From Plantago major (lineage: Eukaryota; Streptophyta; Magnoliopsida; Lamiales; Plantaginaceae), in NCBI GenBank assembly GCA_026545765.1, contig CM048839.1, positions 22,010,566 to 22,074,565 of the forward strand: a stretch of 64,000 bases of DNA. Reading direction: 5' to 3'. A program made the position numbers and the translations under genes. Each line of letters starts with the position of its first letter. The first letter of the stretch is position 1. The notes beneath the pieces are model-generated. The model was not told where the DNA came from. It made no database searches and saw only the letters and a list, made by a program, of their open reading frames with translations. Below are positions 24,253 to 40,021 of this stretch, in pieces.

Positions 24253-25066
24253 GGAATAATTACAAAATGATGCTACTTTCAAAAACTTAGTTATGCATAA
24301 AAAAAAAAAAAAAATTCCTACAAATTAGTCAAAACATTTCTAAAAATTAATCTTCTTGTTAATAATGGTAACTTTGAAAAGAAAAATTACTATTCTTGAT
24401 GTAATCACTTCCTTAATTACATATCTAATGAAATCATCTATTTTGAGGCAAAAATAGATGATTATGATGCTTGATTTCCAATATATAAATTTTCATGTCA
24501 AGGGGTTTGTTATGTACGTTGTTTTGATATGTGACGCTTGTTTATCAGTAATTATGATGCTTGATTTCCAGGAATAAGATACTTGATTTTCAGTACTTAT
24601 GATGCTTGTTTTTCAGAAATGTGATGCTTGATTTTTATGAAAAGTGATGCTTGATTTAAGTAATTATGATGCTTGAATTCCAATATGATGCTTGATTTCC
24701 TGAAATATGATACTTGCAATGTCATAATAAATTCTAAATAAGAATCCGAGTACGTATCGTGAAAATTTGCATTCTATTTATGATGCTTGGAATGTTCAAT
24801 TGATGGAGAATTTGTGATGCCTATCCTGGAGAATAATCTGCATTCGATTTGTGTGGAATTTGAAAAAGAATAATATATTGATTGAAATTTATTTTATACT
24901 TAGATTGATTATATGAATAAATTAGTCAAACTTGATGGTGATTGTAATGGTAAATACCATATTAAATTGAGGATAAATTCAGAAGATTGAACAAGTAGAT
25001 ACTAAATTATATGCATGACTAATAGTTAATAAAGATTTGAGTGTGGTATCAATTAGTAATTCACCA
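24253..25066. mobile_element. MULE-like element 3 carrying a GATGCTTG array
   Basis: The ends are inverted repeats: left GGAATAATTACAAAATGATG; right, read inward, GGTGAATTACTAATTGATAC. Flanks GATTAGGAT (24244-24252) and TTTTAGGAT (25067-25075) match at 7 of 9 positions and look like an aged 9-bp target duplication. The paralogous position in copy B (about 37535-37570) lacks the element, an independent sign of insertion. There is no transposase. Confidence 0.65.
24466..24820 (+). repeat. Irregular array of GATGCTTGATTTCCA units
   Basis: About ten copies of TATGATGCTTGATTTCCA and variants (GATACTTGATTTTCAG, GTGATGCTTGATTTT) spaced 20-35 bp apart inside MULE 3. It resembles the AAACTAG arrays in the two larger elements in architecture but has a different motif. 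Confidence 0.75.
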
Positions 25067-25397
25067 TTTTAGGATTAGTAACTTCTTACTATATACACAA
25101 CAAAGAGCCACTAAGTATGAGCTAAATGAACACTAAATGAATGCTCCATTATTGAATTTTAACACAGATGGCAGAACTTACTGCAATACACAAAGTTTAC
25201 TACTGCATATTGATTCAGTTCATACAGAAATTACAAATGGTAAATTGCAGCAGAAACCAAACTCAAGCCAGTCAGAACATAACGATTCGTGTACATGCTT
25301 CAATTCGTAATTCTTTCTTGTTTCTCAGTTACACAGCTAAAATAATCATGTCATCATAATCGTTCTCCAAGTGCCTTCAGGCTTTAGAACAAGTTTG

Positions 25398-26829
25398 TTA
25401 GAGTTTAAAATGCAGCAAGGCAGAAGTAACATCAAGCCCCTTGGCCTTGGCACGATAGACGGCACTATACTCATTCACCGTGGTGGCACGATATCTAGGC
25501 GGATTCTCTTCAGATGTCAGCTCCTTAACAGGTTCATACGCTATTAAGTTAGGCCCTGAAACTCGGCCAAAGAAGCTAGCTACGGATACTCTTGGACTTT
25601 TGTTGCTCGCCAACACTCTGTGTTCGACACTTTTAAATATGTCGTTTGATATCAGCTGGATATGCATTTCAAGTCACTAATTCATGCATTCAAACAAAGT
25701 AGTATAAATTTGCTTGTCTTTAAAGATATTACCTGCATAAGATCTCCAGCATTGACAATCAATGCTCCGGGTAAAGGAGGAACATCAACCCACTGGTTGT
25801 CATGTACCACTTGTAGTCCTCCTAAACTGTCCTGTAGGAGCACCGTAATGAAGCTATTGTCCGAATGCCGGGGGGTGCCAAGAGTAAGTTTGGGCTCCGG
25901 ACATGATGGATAGTAATGGCAAATCAGAGAAAGCGCGTCCGAACATTCCATTTCTACGAGGCGATTGGGACTCAGCCCCAATGACTCTGCCATCAACTCG
26001 AACACGCGTCTCCCCAGTCCCAATACTTCCTTCGAGTACTGCATCATAACATCCCTACAATAGCAGCATATATCCAAAACTCATCTCATGATCTCATCTA
26101 ACTGCTCGAACTTATAGAGATGTGTAAAATTAATCATTTACAATATTTTACATCTCTAACAATTTCATGCTGATTATGAAACTCCAGAGGAGGGGAAAAA
26201 CATACATAGACAAACTTAATTTCACACTGAGTAACCAAATTTCTTAAATGTATTGATAAACCAGTTTCGAAAATCGAAAAATCAGGTAACCTGCATACTA
26301 TAGGCATATCCTGAGGCTGTACAGGATTAGGAACAATGGAGCAGTAAAACGAGTCTCTCCAACTAGCAGCTGCAGATGTAAACAAATTAAAATTGGAATT
26401 AAATCCGACTCTTTTCGCCATATCTCGCGTATAATACTTCTTCTTAACCTCTGTATCTTGCTCGTGGAATCTGCGAACACCATCTAACATATCCTCAAGA
26501 AGACTTGTATCAATTCCATGATTGACCACTTGGAAAAAGCCCCAATTCTCCGATGCATCACGAACCTTGTCAACAATCTCCTTGTGATTGATTGGATCAT
26601 TGTTGTTCATCCCATTAAGGTCAATTACTGGGAAATCCAACTTTTTATCGTGGATTTTAAGATCTTTTATCTTCTCAGGTGGATGGATGAAAATACGAGG
26701 AACTTTGGATATACCTGCATCGACAAGTCCTTTGACGCCTGCTTTTGTTTCGTCGAAGGCTTTGAGTTCGCTTCTCCGATCATAGCTTGGAAGACTGGTT
26801 GTTGATTGAGGTTCTTCACTTTGAACCAT
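25398..26829 (-). CDS. 2-oxoglutarate/Fe(II) dioxygenase, ACC oxidase homolog type (copy A)
   Basis: DOXC-class 2OG oxygenase of the ACC oxidase homolog clade, which also contains specialised-metabolism enzymes such as D4H and BX6; such proteins hydroxylate or demethylate small molecules in the cytosol. The substrate cannot be told from sequence. Exons 26291-26829, 25733-26054 and 25398-25655 give 372 residues in phase. The N-terminal DIOX_N part contains DFPVIDLNG and [11 protein letters not shown]; the jelly-roll core has the iron ligands in RHSDNSF (H and D) and VEHRVLA (H), and the 2OG-binding R/S in RVSVASFF. The start at 26829 is the first ATG and aligns with the paralogue. It differs from copy B by a short insertion before the C-terminus ([11 protein letters not shown]) and by an earlier stop after LLHFKL. 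Confidence 0.93.
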
Positions 26830-26900
26830 CACTTGAAGTTGAACTGGAAAGTAAAGTAGAGAGATGAATGAGTGGAAATGGTGAAAATGTGGAGAAATTT

Positions 26901-27747
26901 TTTAGTACAGCTGATGTACCAATTCACCATCCTTACGTGGTACAGCAGACCAATGCGAGAAAAACACGTGGCAAACGATCATTGATATTCAACTTTTCTT
27001 TCCGATTTATACTCCCCTGACTCCTGATCTTCATAAATTGTAGTTTTATTTTTGAAGAATTTATTGATGAAAGCACAAGTGATTACATTATCATGATTCA
27101 ACTTGTACATTATGTGATTCTTCCATGTTCAATGTCAAAATCCTATAATTGAAATGGTTATTAAATAAGCAGATCAGAAAGAGAGTATCTCTCTGGTTTT
27201 CTATATTTTCTACCTCAAATTCCCCCATTTATTAATTTCATAGAATTGTTGTCTATATTGAAATGTAATCTATTCTTGAGATGGCTTGAAGATAAAAAAT
27301 ATTTCCTCCCAATTGTGGTATGTGGATCGGAGTTTTCAACACGTAAAATGGGACGGACCATGAATTTCATTACATAATTAAATCTCCTTGAGGCTTAAGG
27401 TATCCGTAAGTGTAGAATTTTGTGCTCCATCAAACTAGACAATTTGATTTGTATTTCATATGGTTGATGGAAGAAGGGTAAGGGTGGTGAGTGGAGAGAA
27501 ATTGGAACCTCTATAGTTCTGGAGAAAAATGGCAGAGTAAAGCAAATGGTAGATGGAACTTGGAAGCAGTTTTTATTTTGATTAAGCACGAATGAATGAC
27601 TGATTAATCAATTTACATGGAAAACTCTTACACTGTGTCATGTTCCCATTAGTTTGTTGTACCACGTAAGAATGGTGAGTTGGTACAACAGTTGTACTAT
27701 AAAATTTCTCGAAAATGTGAGTGAAACAAGAGGCCATATGTCCCCCG
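26901..27747. other. Intergenic, upstream of dioxygenase A
   Basis: AT-rich sequence that should hold the promoter of dioxygenase A. No exon, repeat or RNA gene recognised. Confidence 0.5.
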
Positions 27748-27875
27748 GTTTTTTTTTTTTTCCCAATATTACAAATCACTAATCAACGATCATTCTCCAT
27801 ATAAAGAAATTAATCATCCATTTCGGAAATCGAACTGGTGACCTTTTGGGTACGGGGTGTCTCAACCATCACTTT
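27748..27875 (-). mobile_element. tRNA-derived SINE
   Basis: Read on the minus strand it starts near 27875 with an A-box-like TGATGGTTGAGA, then GGTCACCAGTTCGATTTCCG with a B-box-like AGTTCGATTTC about 40 bases on, and ends in a run of about 13 A (27750-27762). That order (pol III boxes, unrelated body, poly-A) is what a short SINE shows. Target duplication not resolved. Confidence 0.6.
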
Positions 27876-27894
27876 TTTTAATATTCTTTTTGGT

Positions 27895-28250
27895 GTAAGT
27901 ATCTCAACGATTTTATGGAGAGACTAAAAGAGACGGACAGACATTACAGTTGTATCAAAAAACATTAGATGTTTTACTAATAAAATCGTTGATATACATA
28001 TAAATAAAAAACACACAAAGTCTTGGAAGAGATGCGTATTAATGATAAACCATACGAATTGGTTCTTAATTATATGTATAATGTTTTGAACAATATCAGT
28101 AATGTTTTATGAGTGAACATGTTATATCATTTTTATGTATATGTATATCACCGATGTTTTTAATAAAACGTCTAATGTTTTTGAATATAAATGTAATGTT
28201 TGTCCGTCTCTTTTAGTCTCTCCTTGCAACCGTCTCTCAGGAGACTTACT
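27895..28250. mobile_element. MITE with long (~70 bp) inverted repeats
   Basis: The left arm TAAGTATCTC...GGAGAGACTAAAAGAGACGG, AACATTAGATGTTTTA pairs with the right arm TAAAACGTCTAATGTTTTTG, CCGTCTCTTTTAGTCTCTCC, ACCGTCTCTCAGGAGACTTA. The outer termini (GAGACGGT/TAAGTCTC) relate it to the MITEs at 23040, 40022 and 53815. It lies between the two duplicated dioxygenase segments. No coding content. Confidence 0.7.
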
Positions 28251-29118
28251 CAATAAAAAATATATAAAATGTACACTCATAAAATATTACCGTGTTTAAA
28301 ACATTATGCATATATTTAAGAATATCAATCCGTCTCTCAGGCCTCTCACTAAATCACGTATTTTTTAATACTTTATATTATTTTTGAACCTCTTATCATC
28401 TAACCCTTTATCATATTATTATTAATTATTATATACCCTCTGACGGGTTATTAAAAAAAAAATCATATAAACTGAGACAGCCCATCCATTAATTTTAATA
28501 GAAAACCCATTCGTATAAACTTATCCATTTAATTTTTTCAATGAAATAATTTGAATAATAGATTTTTTTGGGGATATTCATAAATTTATTATAGATATAG
28601 ATAAAGTATGATCATGTTACCTAAACATAAGAAATCAAATGATTTTTCGCACCCATTTATAAGCATGATAGAAATGACCAACCACTTATAATGTACTCCC
28701 CGTAGTGAACAAAATAACACATTTGATTTTTTACACAAACATTAAGGTATAAAGTAAAAGTAGTTGATAGTATAGAAGATTGGTAATGTGCGGCTCAAAA
28801 TGAGTAGTGTACAATTTATCAAAAATGTAAATGTGATATTTGTATTGGTACATATATTTGTTCCGGGATGGAGATAATATTTTGTTACTTTCCTATGTTA
28901 ACATTAATTGAAATTGAATGTTATATTTTGTGTGAAATTATTGTTTTATCTGACATGGTTTTATAAGTAATCATATGATATAGCGATGCGTCAAGAGGGA
29001 TTTTCTTAATAATGTATAAAGTTTGGTGGAACGGTTAAAAATGATTAATATTTTAAGTTATATGGAATGTAGGAGTACAACTTATTCATTTGTTCTACTG
29101 TTTAAGTGATTAATCATA
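28251..29118. other. Gene-free AT-rich region
   Basis: AT-rich DNA with a further scrap of the AGAGACGG MITE family near 28320-28350. From about 29041 it joins copy B of the segmental duplication. No gene seen. Confidence 0.5.
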
Positions 29119-29358
29119 CTCCCCCCGTCTCGGAGAACTTCGTACATTAGGGTTAGCGCGCAGTTTTATGCGAAAAGTTAAAGTAATGATAAAATATAGA
29201 AAATGTAGAAAAAAGTTTACTTTTAGTGGCAAAAGTTGTAATTTGAGTGTAAAGTTGAGATTGTTTATTATTTGTTGGTTGTGGGGTAGTTTTCTTTTTT
29301 GGTAATGTATGAAGTTTTGTGGGACGGCTAAAAATGGCAAATGCATGAAGTTCAGAGG
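29119..29358. mobile_element. Stowaway-like MITE
   Basis: The left end after TA reads CTCCCCCCGTCTCGGAGAAC with TTCGTACATT; the right end, read inward, is CCTCTGAACTTCATGCATT, a degenerate inverted match. The interior has the GTACATTAGGG and GAAGTTTTGTGGGACGG strings common in plant Stowaway elements. It is absent from the matching place in copy A (around 23850). Confidence 0.45.
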
Positions 29359-29991
29359 AAAAAAGTCAGCTGTAAAAAAGGGTTCATCATACACAATAGT
29401 ACGAAGGAAAATCAAACTTAGTGTTGTTATTCGAGCCGAGCCGAGCCGAGTATTTGACATCTCGACTCGAGCTCGAACTATATACGAGCCCAGGCTTGGC
29501 TCGGCTCGTTAAGAGAACGAGCTAAAATACAAGCTCGAGCTCGAACTACAATATTTGAGCTCGAGCTCGCTTCAAGCGAGCTCCAGCTCGACTCGTTTGA
29601 AGCGAGCTCGGCTCGGCTCGTGCTTGGTATAAAAAAATACAACTTGAATATATTCATCAAGAAATAAGAAATAATGAAGATAAACGATTAAGCTATCAAG
29701 AAACAAGATTACTCGACGATAACATCCCAAATGATAAAGTCATAACTCATAAGTGGCTAACAAAAGACAACATAAACAATTCAAGCTAGCAATCTAAGCC
29801 TAACAACCCTCAATGAACAAAATACATTCTGATCATAATTACAAAATAAATTGAGGGGAAACATTAGCTTGAATTGGAAATGTTTGAAACAAGCCAACAC
29901 ATTTGGACGTGCAAAAAATAGCATCAGATGTAAAAGAGCAGCGGCATCCAACTTGTATGATGCGATCTTGATTTTTGAAGCTTAATCTCTA

Positions 29992-33012
<3,021 letters not shown>

Positions 33013-33597
33013 TATAGAATCTAAAATAGCACACATATAATCAGAAATTAAGTTGGATATAATAAACTTTGTCAAAACAAATAATAGTAATCAACTGTAA
33101 GTGAAAATGATAAACCTTTAATAACCTCATAGATAAAGCTAAAAGATACAAATTAGAACCAACTACTGCATATTAATTGAAGAGCTGTGGATTCGAGGCG
33201 TGGAGCTGTGGAATCGACGTGGTGGAGCTGTGGAATGGTCAGCAGTGGAGCTGTGGAGGAGCGCAGGACAGAAACCTCGAGGACCTCAACCAACTATCGA
33301 CGAGCGAGACCTTGCGGTGGAGGAACGAAAGCTGGACGCGGTGGAGGAACGGAGGCGGTGCTGGAATCGAGGTGGTAGAGGATGGTGGAAGGCCGGATTA
33401 CATCGTCAATCGATGGAGGCGTGAATTTGTGAGTGGCTGTAAAGAAATGAAGAGGTAAAGAAATGAAGAGTAAAGAAAGTGAAAGAGATAAATTTTCAGA
33501 TCTAGGGTTTTGGTAAAATTGGATTTGGGACTCAATAGTAATGGGACAAAAAAAAAAAAAAAAAAAGAGAATGAGCCCAACATGTGTTATAGACTTA

Positions 33598-36088
33598 GGT
33601 AGTGATTGGTTTGGTGTTTTTGTGTGTATTTTAATGTTTGACCCATTATTTTGCTATGCTTGGTTGTTATTTTGGTGTGTGTGTTTTGAATTTGCAAAGC
33701 TCGAATAATTTGAGGGTCGCATTTTGAAACACCTCTATATGAGTTTTTTAAAATACCTATGAAGAGTAGATATTTTGAAACACCTCTATATGAGTGTTTT
33801 GAAATGCACATTTGCCCCACATGAAAAGACTATATTGTCCCTAAATTCCAACTTGAAAAATCAAAATTAACCCCAAAACCCTATTAACCTCTTATAAAAC
33901 CACAAACCCATTTCACTTTTCTCTTTCTTTCACTTGACAAGAAGAGAGTTTCGCTCCATTCACAATCCATTCAACAAATTCCCATCTCTACTTGGGTAAG
34001 TCAAGTTCATCATCATGAGTTTATGGTGAGCTTTTTTAAACTAATATGTTCTCTAAATTTTAGGAAACTTGAATAATTATAAAACATATGAGAATAACTT
34101 ATTAGGAAATTGTTCTATTTGTTGTGGTGGTATAGTTTTAAAGTTATGTTTAGCCGTTACACCGTCTATGACATGTTTTTTATCAAAATTCATTGTGGTT
34201 AATTAGGTTCATATTTTAATTACAACGAAATAAAAAGAAAAATTCTTGAAAGTAAGAATCTCCAGTCAGGAACCGTACCTATGAAAATAACACTCACTCA
34301 CTATAATCAATTTGATCGTCAATCTAATGGTAAGACTTTTATGATTTAAAGCTTTTGCAATAGCAGCAACACTTGTTAAGGACTTGATGTTAATAACATA
34401 CTAAGTAAATCATGGGAAACAATTTACAATTCAATTTAAATCTCAACCGTTAATCTTACTGATTCAAATTTTCAATTCGGTGTATACATATATCACTCTT
34501 TAAGTATAACGTGCGAGGTTCGAATCCCATGCGTGATTTTTTTTTCCTTTTATTTATGATTCTATTTTTTTTTAATATTTAGTCTATTGTTGCCCTTTTT
34601 TAATTATCAAGTGGCACGTGTGTAAATTTCATGTTATCTATTGTTGGTCTAAATAACGGCAAAGTAAAAGACTAGATGGGAGGGAGGGGATAGTCTTTTG
34701 AAAGTTTTGTCGATCACCATATTTCTCAGATATCTGGTACTTAATAACAGAGTGCGGAAGACTTTATGCGATAAGTGCAAGTGTCAGTAAGCAAGATAGT
34801 GATAAATACTCAGCAAGTAATAAATAACTGAAAGTAAAGTGCAGTAAGTAAATAACACAAAACTTTTATAGTGGTATCTGAAGGGTGACGTAATCCTTCA
34901 ACTAATCCACTCGCCCTTTCTCAGGACTTGAAGTCACTAAGATAAGATGATGAGTTCTTCTTACAAAATCCTGTCTTTTGATACCTTTAACACTAAGTTC
35001 TCAACCAAGTATTCCCCTGAGTTGTTCCCTAACTTTCTCAGCTAAGTACTTCCTCTACTCAGTAACCTTGAGCTATTCCTCAGCTTCCAAAGCCAAGTAC
35101 TTCCTATGCTCAGATAGGTTAGGACTTTAGTTTTCTCAACTAAATCCTTTCCCTAAACACGCCTGTTGGTGTTTTGGTTATGTTAGTTTGTCAAGTAAGC
35201 TTTATGTAAAATCCCGAAATTTTTATTGGACCATTTATATGAATTTAATTCGGAGACGATAAAGTATTTCATAAGTGAAGGACTCTAATTAGGCTCTGTT
35301 CTTTTCAAGTGAAATTCTTCGAATCGAATCGAATCGAATGGAACTAAACGAATCGAATCGAATCGAATGGAACTGAATCGAATCGAATCGAATCAAGAAA
35401 TTATTGTAATAATAATAACAATTATATAATGGTATATATAATCACAATTAAAAATATATTATTTTGTCATCTTTCTCACATTCTTCCTACTTTTTTCTCG
35501 TATTTTACATTTTATTTATTATTGTATAACAAACTTTAAAACCAACCGTAGAGAAGGTACTTTATACGATGCCTCAAATGGAAGACACATATCAAATATA
35601 CGTGATTGTTGCTACCTTCACTGCATAATTTTATGCGCATGTAAACTTGAAATACCGTTTTGCAACATGATATCAATGTCCAGTGGAGTGGATAATGATT
35701 TATTGAACCCGACAAGGAAAGAAACGCGATGAGCAAGGAGATGACATTGAGAATTTTGCGCTCTATTCCAGGCAATATAGAGCCCGAGGAAGATAATATA
35801 GAGCCCGAGGAAGATAATATAGATGAATAAATGCCATTTTTCAATATTTGTGATATATAATATTATTTTTATAAAGTTTGGTCCGATTTTTGGTTTGGTT
35901 TAACTTGTTTTGGAGTTTTTGAACATGTAGATTTTTTGTTAGTTCAAATTGTAACTATACTCTTTATTTCATTGATCTACTAAAAGTCGTATTAAAAAGA
36001 AAGAAAGAAAAAAAGTTGAAAATAACTCAATTGGATAAATTTTCTTATTTTCCTCGTACAAAAGATCGGGTGTGTAAATAAATGATAA

Positions 36089-36151
<63 letters not shown>

Positions 36152-37264
36152 AACAACAACAACAACAACAATAATAATAATAATAATATGAATTTAATGA
36201 ATCGAATCGAATCAAGACGAATGAATCGAATCGAATCAATGGAACGAATCGAATCGAATCGAATCGAATGGAATCGAATCAATCGAATCGAATGAGTTTT
36301 CAGTTGAAAAGAACAGAGCCTTATTGAGCTTTTTTTCGCTGTTTATGGTGAGTATTTAATTTAACTATTCTGTGTTTATGCCTCTTATTTTCAGTTATTG
36401 TTTACTTTAATTAGAATTAACTAATAAACATGGTATGTGGGCTTTGTTTTAGTTGAATAAAGATGAGGAGCTAATGTGGAATATTTGAGAATGGGTAGTT
36501 GGTACTTTCACTATCACTCATTTCCACCATCCCGCCCCAACTATGGACTCTCCAACTCGTGCAACATGTTCGAGTATTACGACCGAGAAATCCGCAAGTC
36601 ATCATGCCACTTCAAGTGTTGGTGTAGTTAAGAACTCTACTAAGGGCTTGTACGAAAAGTTGCTGCCCAATTTTGGGAAGAAGCAGCCATGAAAGTAACC
36701 TCGGAATGTCTCGGGCGCAACAATTCACCCCCTCATCTTACATTTATCTATTCAGTTCTAAATTACGATTATGCTTAATATGTCCATTATGTAGTGAAGA
36801 ACAAGCTTTTTGTTCCTTCATCAATTATCAAGTCTAATGAATCAAAGGGGTGTTTGTTTATATGATCTTGTGTCATGAACTTTTTTCCATATACTTTTTA
36901 AATGGTGGGGAATTTAGAGGAAAAATGGTGGGGAAATGGACCATGTCAAATTTTTTGGAGGGAAGTGTTTACAAGCAAAACGCATTACAACCAAGCATTG
37001 TTAAATTAGGTGTAAAAGTAAGGGTGACATGGCCATTTAACATAAAATGGTTGAGAAGACACATTTAGAAATGCACAAATTTGATAACACTCAATTTGAA
37101 TCAAGCATTGCATTTTGATTAAAATACACAAATTATACAAATTCACAATTGCAACCAAGCAATACAAAATATGGTCAAAACACACACCATTTTGGAATGG
37201 ACTTTGCAATGTGCAAAACTTAAGTTTGACTACAAACAAGATGTGTTTTGAACCAATCACACCC
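33598..37264. mobile_element. PIF/Harbinger-like element nested in the hAT
   Basis: Flanked by TTA (33595-33597 and 37265-37267). Ends: left GGTAGTGATTGGTTTGG, right read inward GGGTGTGATTGGTTCAAAAC; GTGATTGGTT is shared, as usual for this superfamily. Subterminal TGCTTGGTTG strings occur in both arms. No intact transposase or MYB-like gene is seen; the interior is degenerate and holds a second Harbinger-type insertion (35292-36320). A perfect B-box-like GGTTCGAATCC at about 34519 hints at a tRNA-derived fragment. Confidence 0.7.
35292..36320. mobile_element. Second PIF/Harbinger-type element with microsatellites
   Basis: TSD TTA (35289-35291 and 36321-36323) and near-perfect inverted ends GGCTCTGTTCTTTTCAAGTG / GGCTCTGTTCTTTTCAACTG. 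Just inside both ends are (TCGAA)n microsatellites (35330-35395 and 36195-36290) that also form inverted arms. The middle has (TAA)n/(TTA)n and (CAA)n tracts. Around 35540-35830 (+), degenerate codons (MPQMEDTY, VIVATFTA) recall the C-terminal end of a Harbinger nuclease, but with stops. Confidence 0.75.
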
Positions 37265-37481
37265 TTATAGTACTACCATATTATAGATAAGCCCAATATA
37301 TGATTCGAGCCTAAACGAGCCTACTGAGTATTACCGAGCCGTGCCAAACTCGACTCGATAACGAAATGAGTATGAAGTCGGGCTCGAGCTCGGCTCGAAA
37401 TAGCTTATCGAGCCGAGCCAAGTCGAGCCTTACCGAGCCGAGCCGAGCCCTCGGTAAGGCTCGACTCGCATAACATCACTA

Positions 37482-39350
37482 ATCAAACTTCATATTCAGT
37501 TTTTATGATTTAGGTGCCTTAGTAATACATATGTTTCCTCTTAACTAATGAAGTAATGATCTTAGAATCAATAACATTTTACTATATATACTAGTAGGAC
37601 ACACCAAAGAGCCACTAAGCATGAGCTGAATAAATGACCCATCATTGATTTTAACACATTACAGAACTTACTGCAATGCTCAAAGTTCGCTAGTGTACAA
37701 TATCATTGATTCAGTGCATAGAAATTACAAATCGTTAATTGCAGCAGAAACAAAACTTAAGCCAGTAATAAAAAATTTTATACATGCTTCAATTCATAAT
37801 TCTTTCTTCTTTCTCAATTACACACTAAAATTATCATCGTCACCATAATCGTTCCCCAAGTGCCTTCAAGTTTTCGCAACTACTTAAGAGTTTAAAATGC
37901 AGCAGGGCAGAAGTACCATCGAGCCCCTTGGCACGAAAGAAGGTGGTATACTCCTTCACCGTGGTTGCACGATACCTAGGCGGATTCTCTTCAGATGTCA
38001 ACTCCTTAATAGGTTCATACGCTATTAAGCTAGGCCCTGAATCTCGGCCAAAGAAGCTAGCCACAGATACTCTTGGACTTTTGCTGCTTGCCAACACTCT
38101 ATGTTCGACACTTCTAAACTTGTCGTTTGATATAAGCTGGATATGCATTTAAAGTCACCAATTCATTCATTCATTCCAACAAAGCAGTATAAATTTGCCT
38201 ATCTTAAAAGAAATTACCTGCATAAGATCTCCAATGTTGACAATCAATGCTCCAGGTATAGGAGGAACATCAACCCACTGGTTGTCATGTACCACTTGTA
38301 GTCCTCCTAAACTGTCCTGTAGGAGAACAGTAATGAAGTTGTTATCCGAGTGTCGGGTGGTGCCAAGAGTAAGTTTGGGCTCTGGACATGCTGGATAGTA
38401 ATGGCTAATCAGAGCAAGCGATTCCGAACATTCCATATCTACAAGGCGATTGGGACTCAGCCCCAAAGCCTCTGCCATCAACTCGAACAAGCGTCTCCCC
38501 AGTCCCATTACTTCCTTCGAGTACTGCATTATAACATCCCTACAATAGCATGCATTCAGAATTCATCTCATCTAACCGCTCGAACTTATATAGATCTGTG
38601 CAGTTGATCGTTTATTTTACATCTCTAACAATTTCATGCTGATTATGAAATTTCAGGGGAAGGGGAAAAACTCAAAAACATGCATGAACAAATTTAATTT
38701 CTATTAATAAACCAGTTTCGAAAATCGGAAAATGGGGTAACCTGCATACTAGAGGCATATCCTGAGGCGATGCTGGATTAGGAACAATGGAGCAGTAAAA
38801 CGAGTCTCTCCAATTAGCAGCTGGAGAAGTAAACAAATCAAAATTGGAATTGAATCCGACTCTTTTCCCCATATCTCGCGTATAATACTGCTTCTTAACC
38901 TCTGTATCTTGCTCATGGAATCTGTGAACACTATCTAACATTTCCTCGAGAACACTGATCTCAATTCCATGATTGATCACTTGGAAAAAGCCCCAGTTCT
39001 CCGATGCATCACGGACCTTGTCAACAATCTCCTTGTGATTGATTGGATCATTGTTGTTCAACCCATTAAGGTCAATTACTGGGAAATCCAACTTCTTATC
39101 ATGGATTGTAAGATCATTCATCTTTTCAGGTCGATGGATGAAAATACGAGGAATTTTGGAGATACCTGCATCAACAAGTCCTTTGACGCCTTCTTTTGTT
39201 TCGTCGAAGGCTTTGAGTTCGCTTCTCCGATCATAGTTTGGAGGGCTGGTTGTTGATTGAGGTTCTTCACTTTGAACCATAACTTGAAGTTGGACTGCAG
39301 AGTAAAGTAGAGAGATGAATCAGCTGAAATGGTGAAAATATTAGTGAACA
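37482..39350. repeat. Segmental duplication, copy B (right part)
   Basis: Continues 29041-29418 across the hAT insertion. Contains dioxygenase gene B and both flanks found in copy A, with no counterpart of MULE 3. Divergence from copy A is modest in exons and larger in introns and flanks by eye. Confidence 0.8.
37840..39280 (-). CDS. 2-oxoglutarate/Fe(II) dioxygenase, ACC oxidase homolog type (copy B)
   Basis: Tandem paralogue of the gene at 25398-26829, with the same three-exon structure: 38742-39280, 38218-38539 and 37840-38136, giving 385 residues in phase. Iron ligands are present in RHSDNNF and VEHRVLA, the 2OG-binding pair in RVSVASFF, and the N-terminal motif in DFPVIDLNG. Exons 1 and 2 have exactly the same length as in copy A. 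The last exon differs: where copy A stops after LLHFKL, a changed base sequence lets copy B read on for 15 more codons ([15 protein letters not shown]). It also lacks the two-residue insertion found in copy A near RAKGLDG. The substrate is unknown; small-molecule hydroxylation is inferred from the family. Confidence 0.93.
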
Positions 39351-40021
39351 AGAGAGATAAAGGGATAATCTGTACTTCAAGTCTTTTCAAACTAGAGATA
39401 AGGTTAAAGAAGAAAGCCTGGGAAAATAGAAACCAGAATTAAAAACCATATATCGAAGACTCGAGTTGTTATAATTGATTAATTGGATAACATATTTGTC
39501 TTTTTATATTAAATTAATAGGAAAATAATAACTAATGTTAGAAAAGATCCCATGAGATCATGTGTCTATGACCTGAAAATCAACCCAACAGGTCAACATT
39601 TTCAATTAAAAGAATATCAGTTCTTTTCAAACTTTGCATGCTCAGGCAGTTCAGCCCCAAACTCTTGTATTCCATTTTGGTTTGTACCAAACTCAACTTC
39701 CTCCCTTTAAATGGAAAGTATATATCTTACTTTATTCACCACCTATCATAATTTATTAACTCTCTTTCCTACTTTATTCACATTTCTCTAAAAACTTAAC
39801 TTGCCAGACCTACGTGAAGTTAAGTCCAAGACGAGGAGAGTCTATGTTAAACACAATATTGTGAAGCTAAACATATCATTTTTGTAAGCTAAATATGTGA
39901 TGTTTATGCTGTTCATCAAATTGACAATCTCTTGTAACCACAAAATATGGTTCAAAATATTCGGATAAAGCTAAAATAATATGGATAATAGATAAAAGTT
40001 TCACTCATTTATTTATCTCAA
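39351..40021. other. Intergenic, upstream of dioxygenase B
   Basis: Presumed promoter region of dioxygenase B, AT-rich. No further feature recognised. Confidence 0.5.

Larger units (their letters stand above)
23790..26900. repeat. Segmental duplication, copy A
   Basis: This block, with dioxygenase gene A, matches 29041-29418 plus 37482-39350 (copy B). Shared flanking strings include GTACAACTTATTCATTTGTT (23801 and 29077), AAGGAAAATCAAA, TTTATGATTT(G/A)GGTGCCTT and CAAAGAGCCACTAAG. Copy A has gained the 24253-25066 element; copy B has gained the hAT. Confidence 0.8.

Noticed and set aside
33177-33458. Three overlapping open frames rich in G, W and R.
   Set aside because: GGAGCTGTGG-type simple repeat in the 5' part of the hAT; no consistent frame or homology.
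34510-34530. tRNA gene suggested by GGTTCGAATCC.
   Set aside because: Only a B-box; no acceptor stem, anticodon arm or A-box at the right distance. At most a tRNA-derived fragment.
35992-36282. Open frame rich in I and L.
   Set aside because: Translation of (TAA)n/(TTA)n and TCGAA microsatellites.
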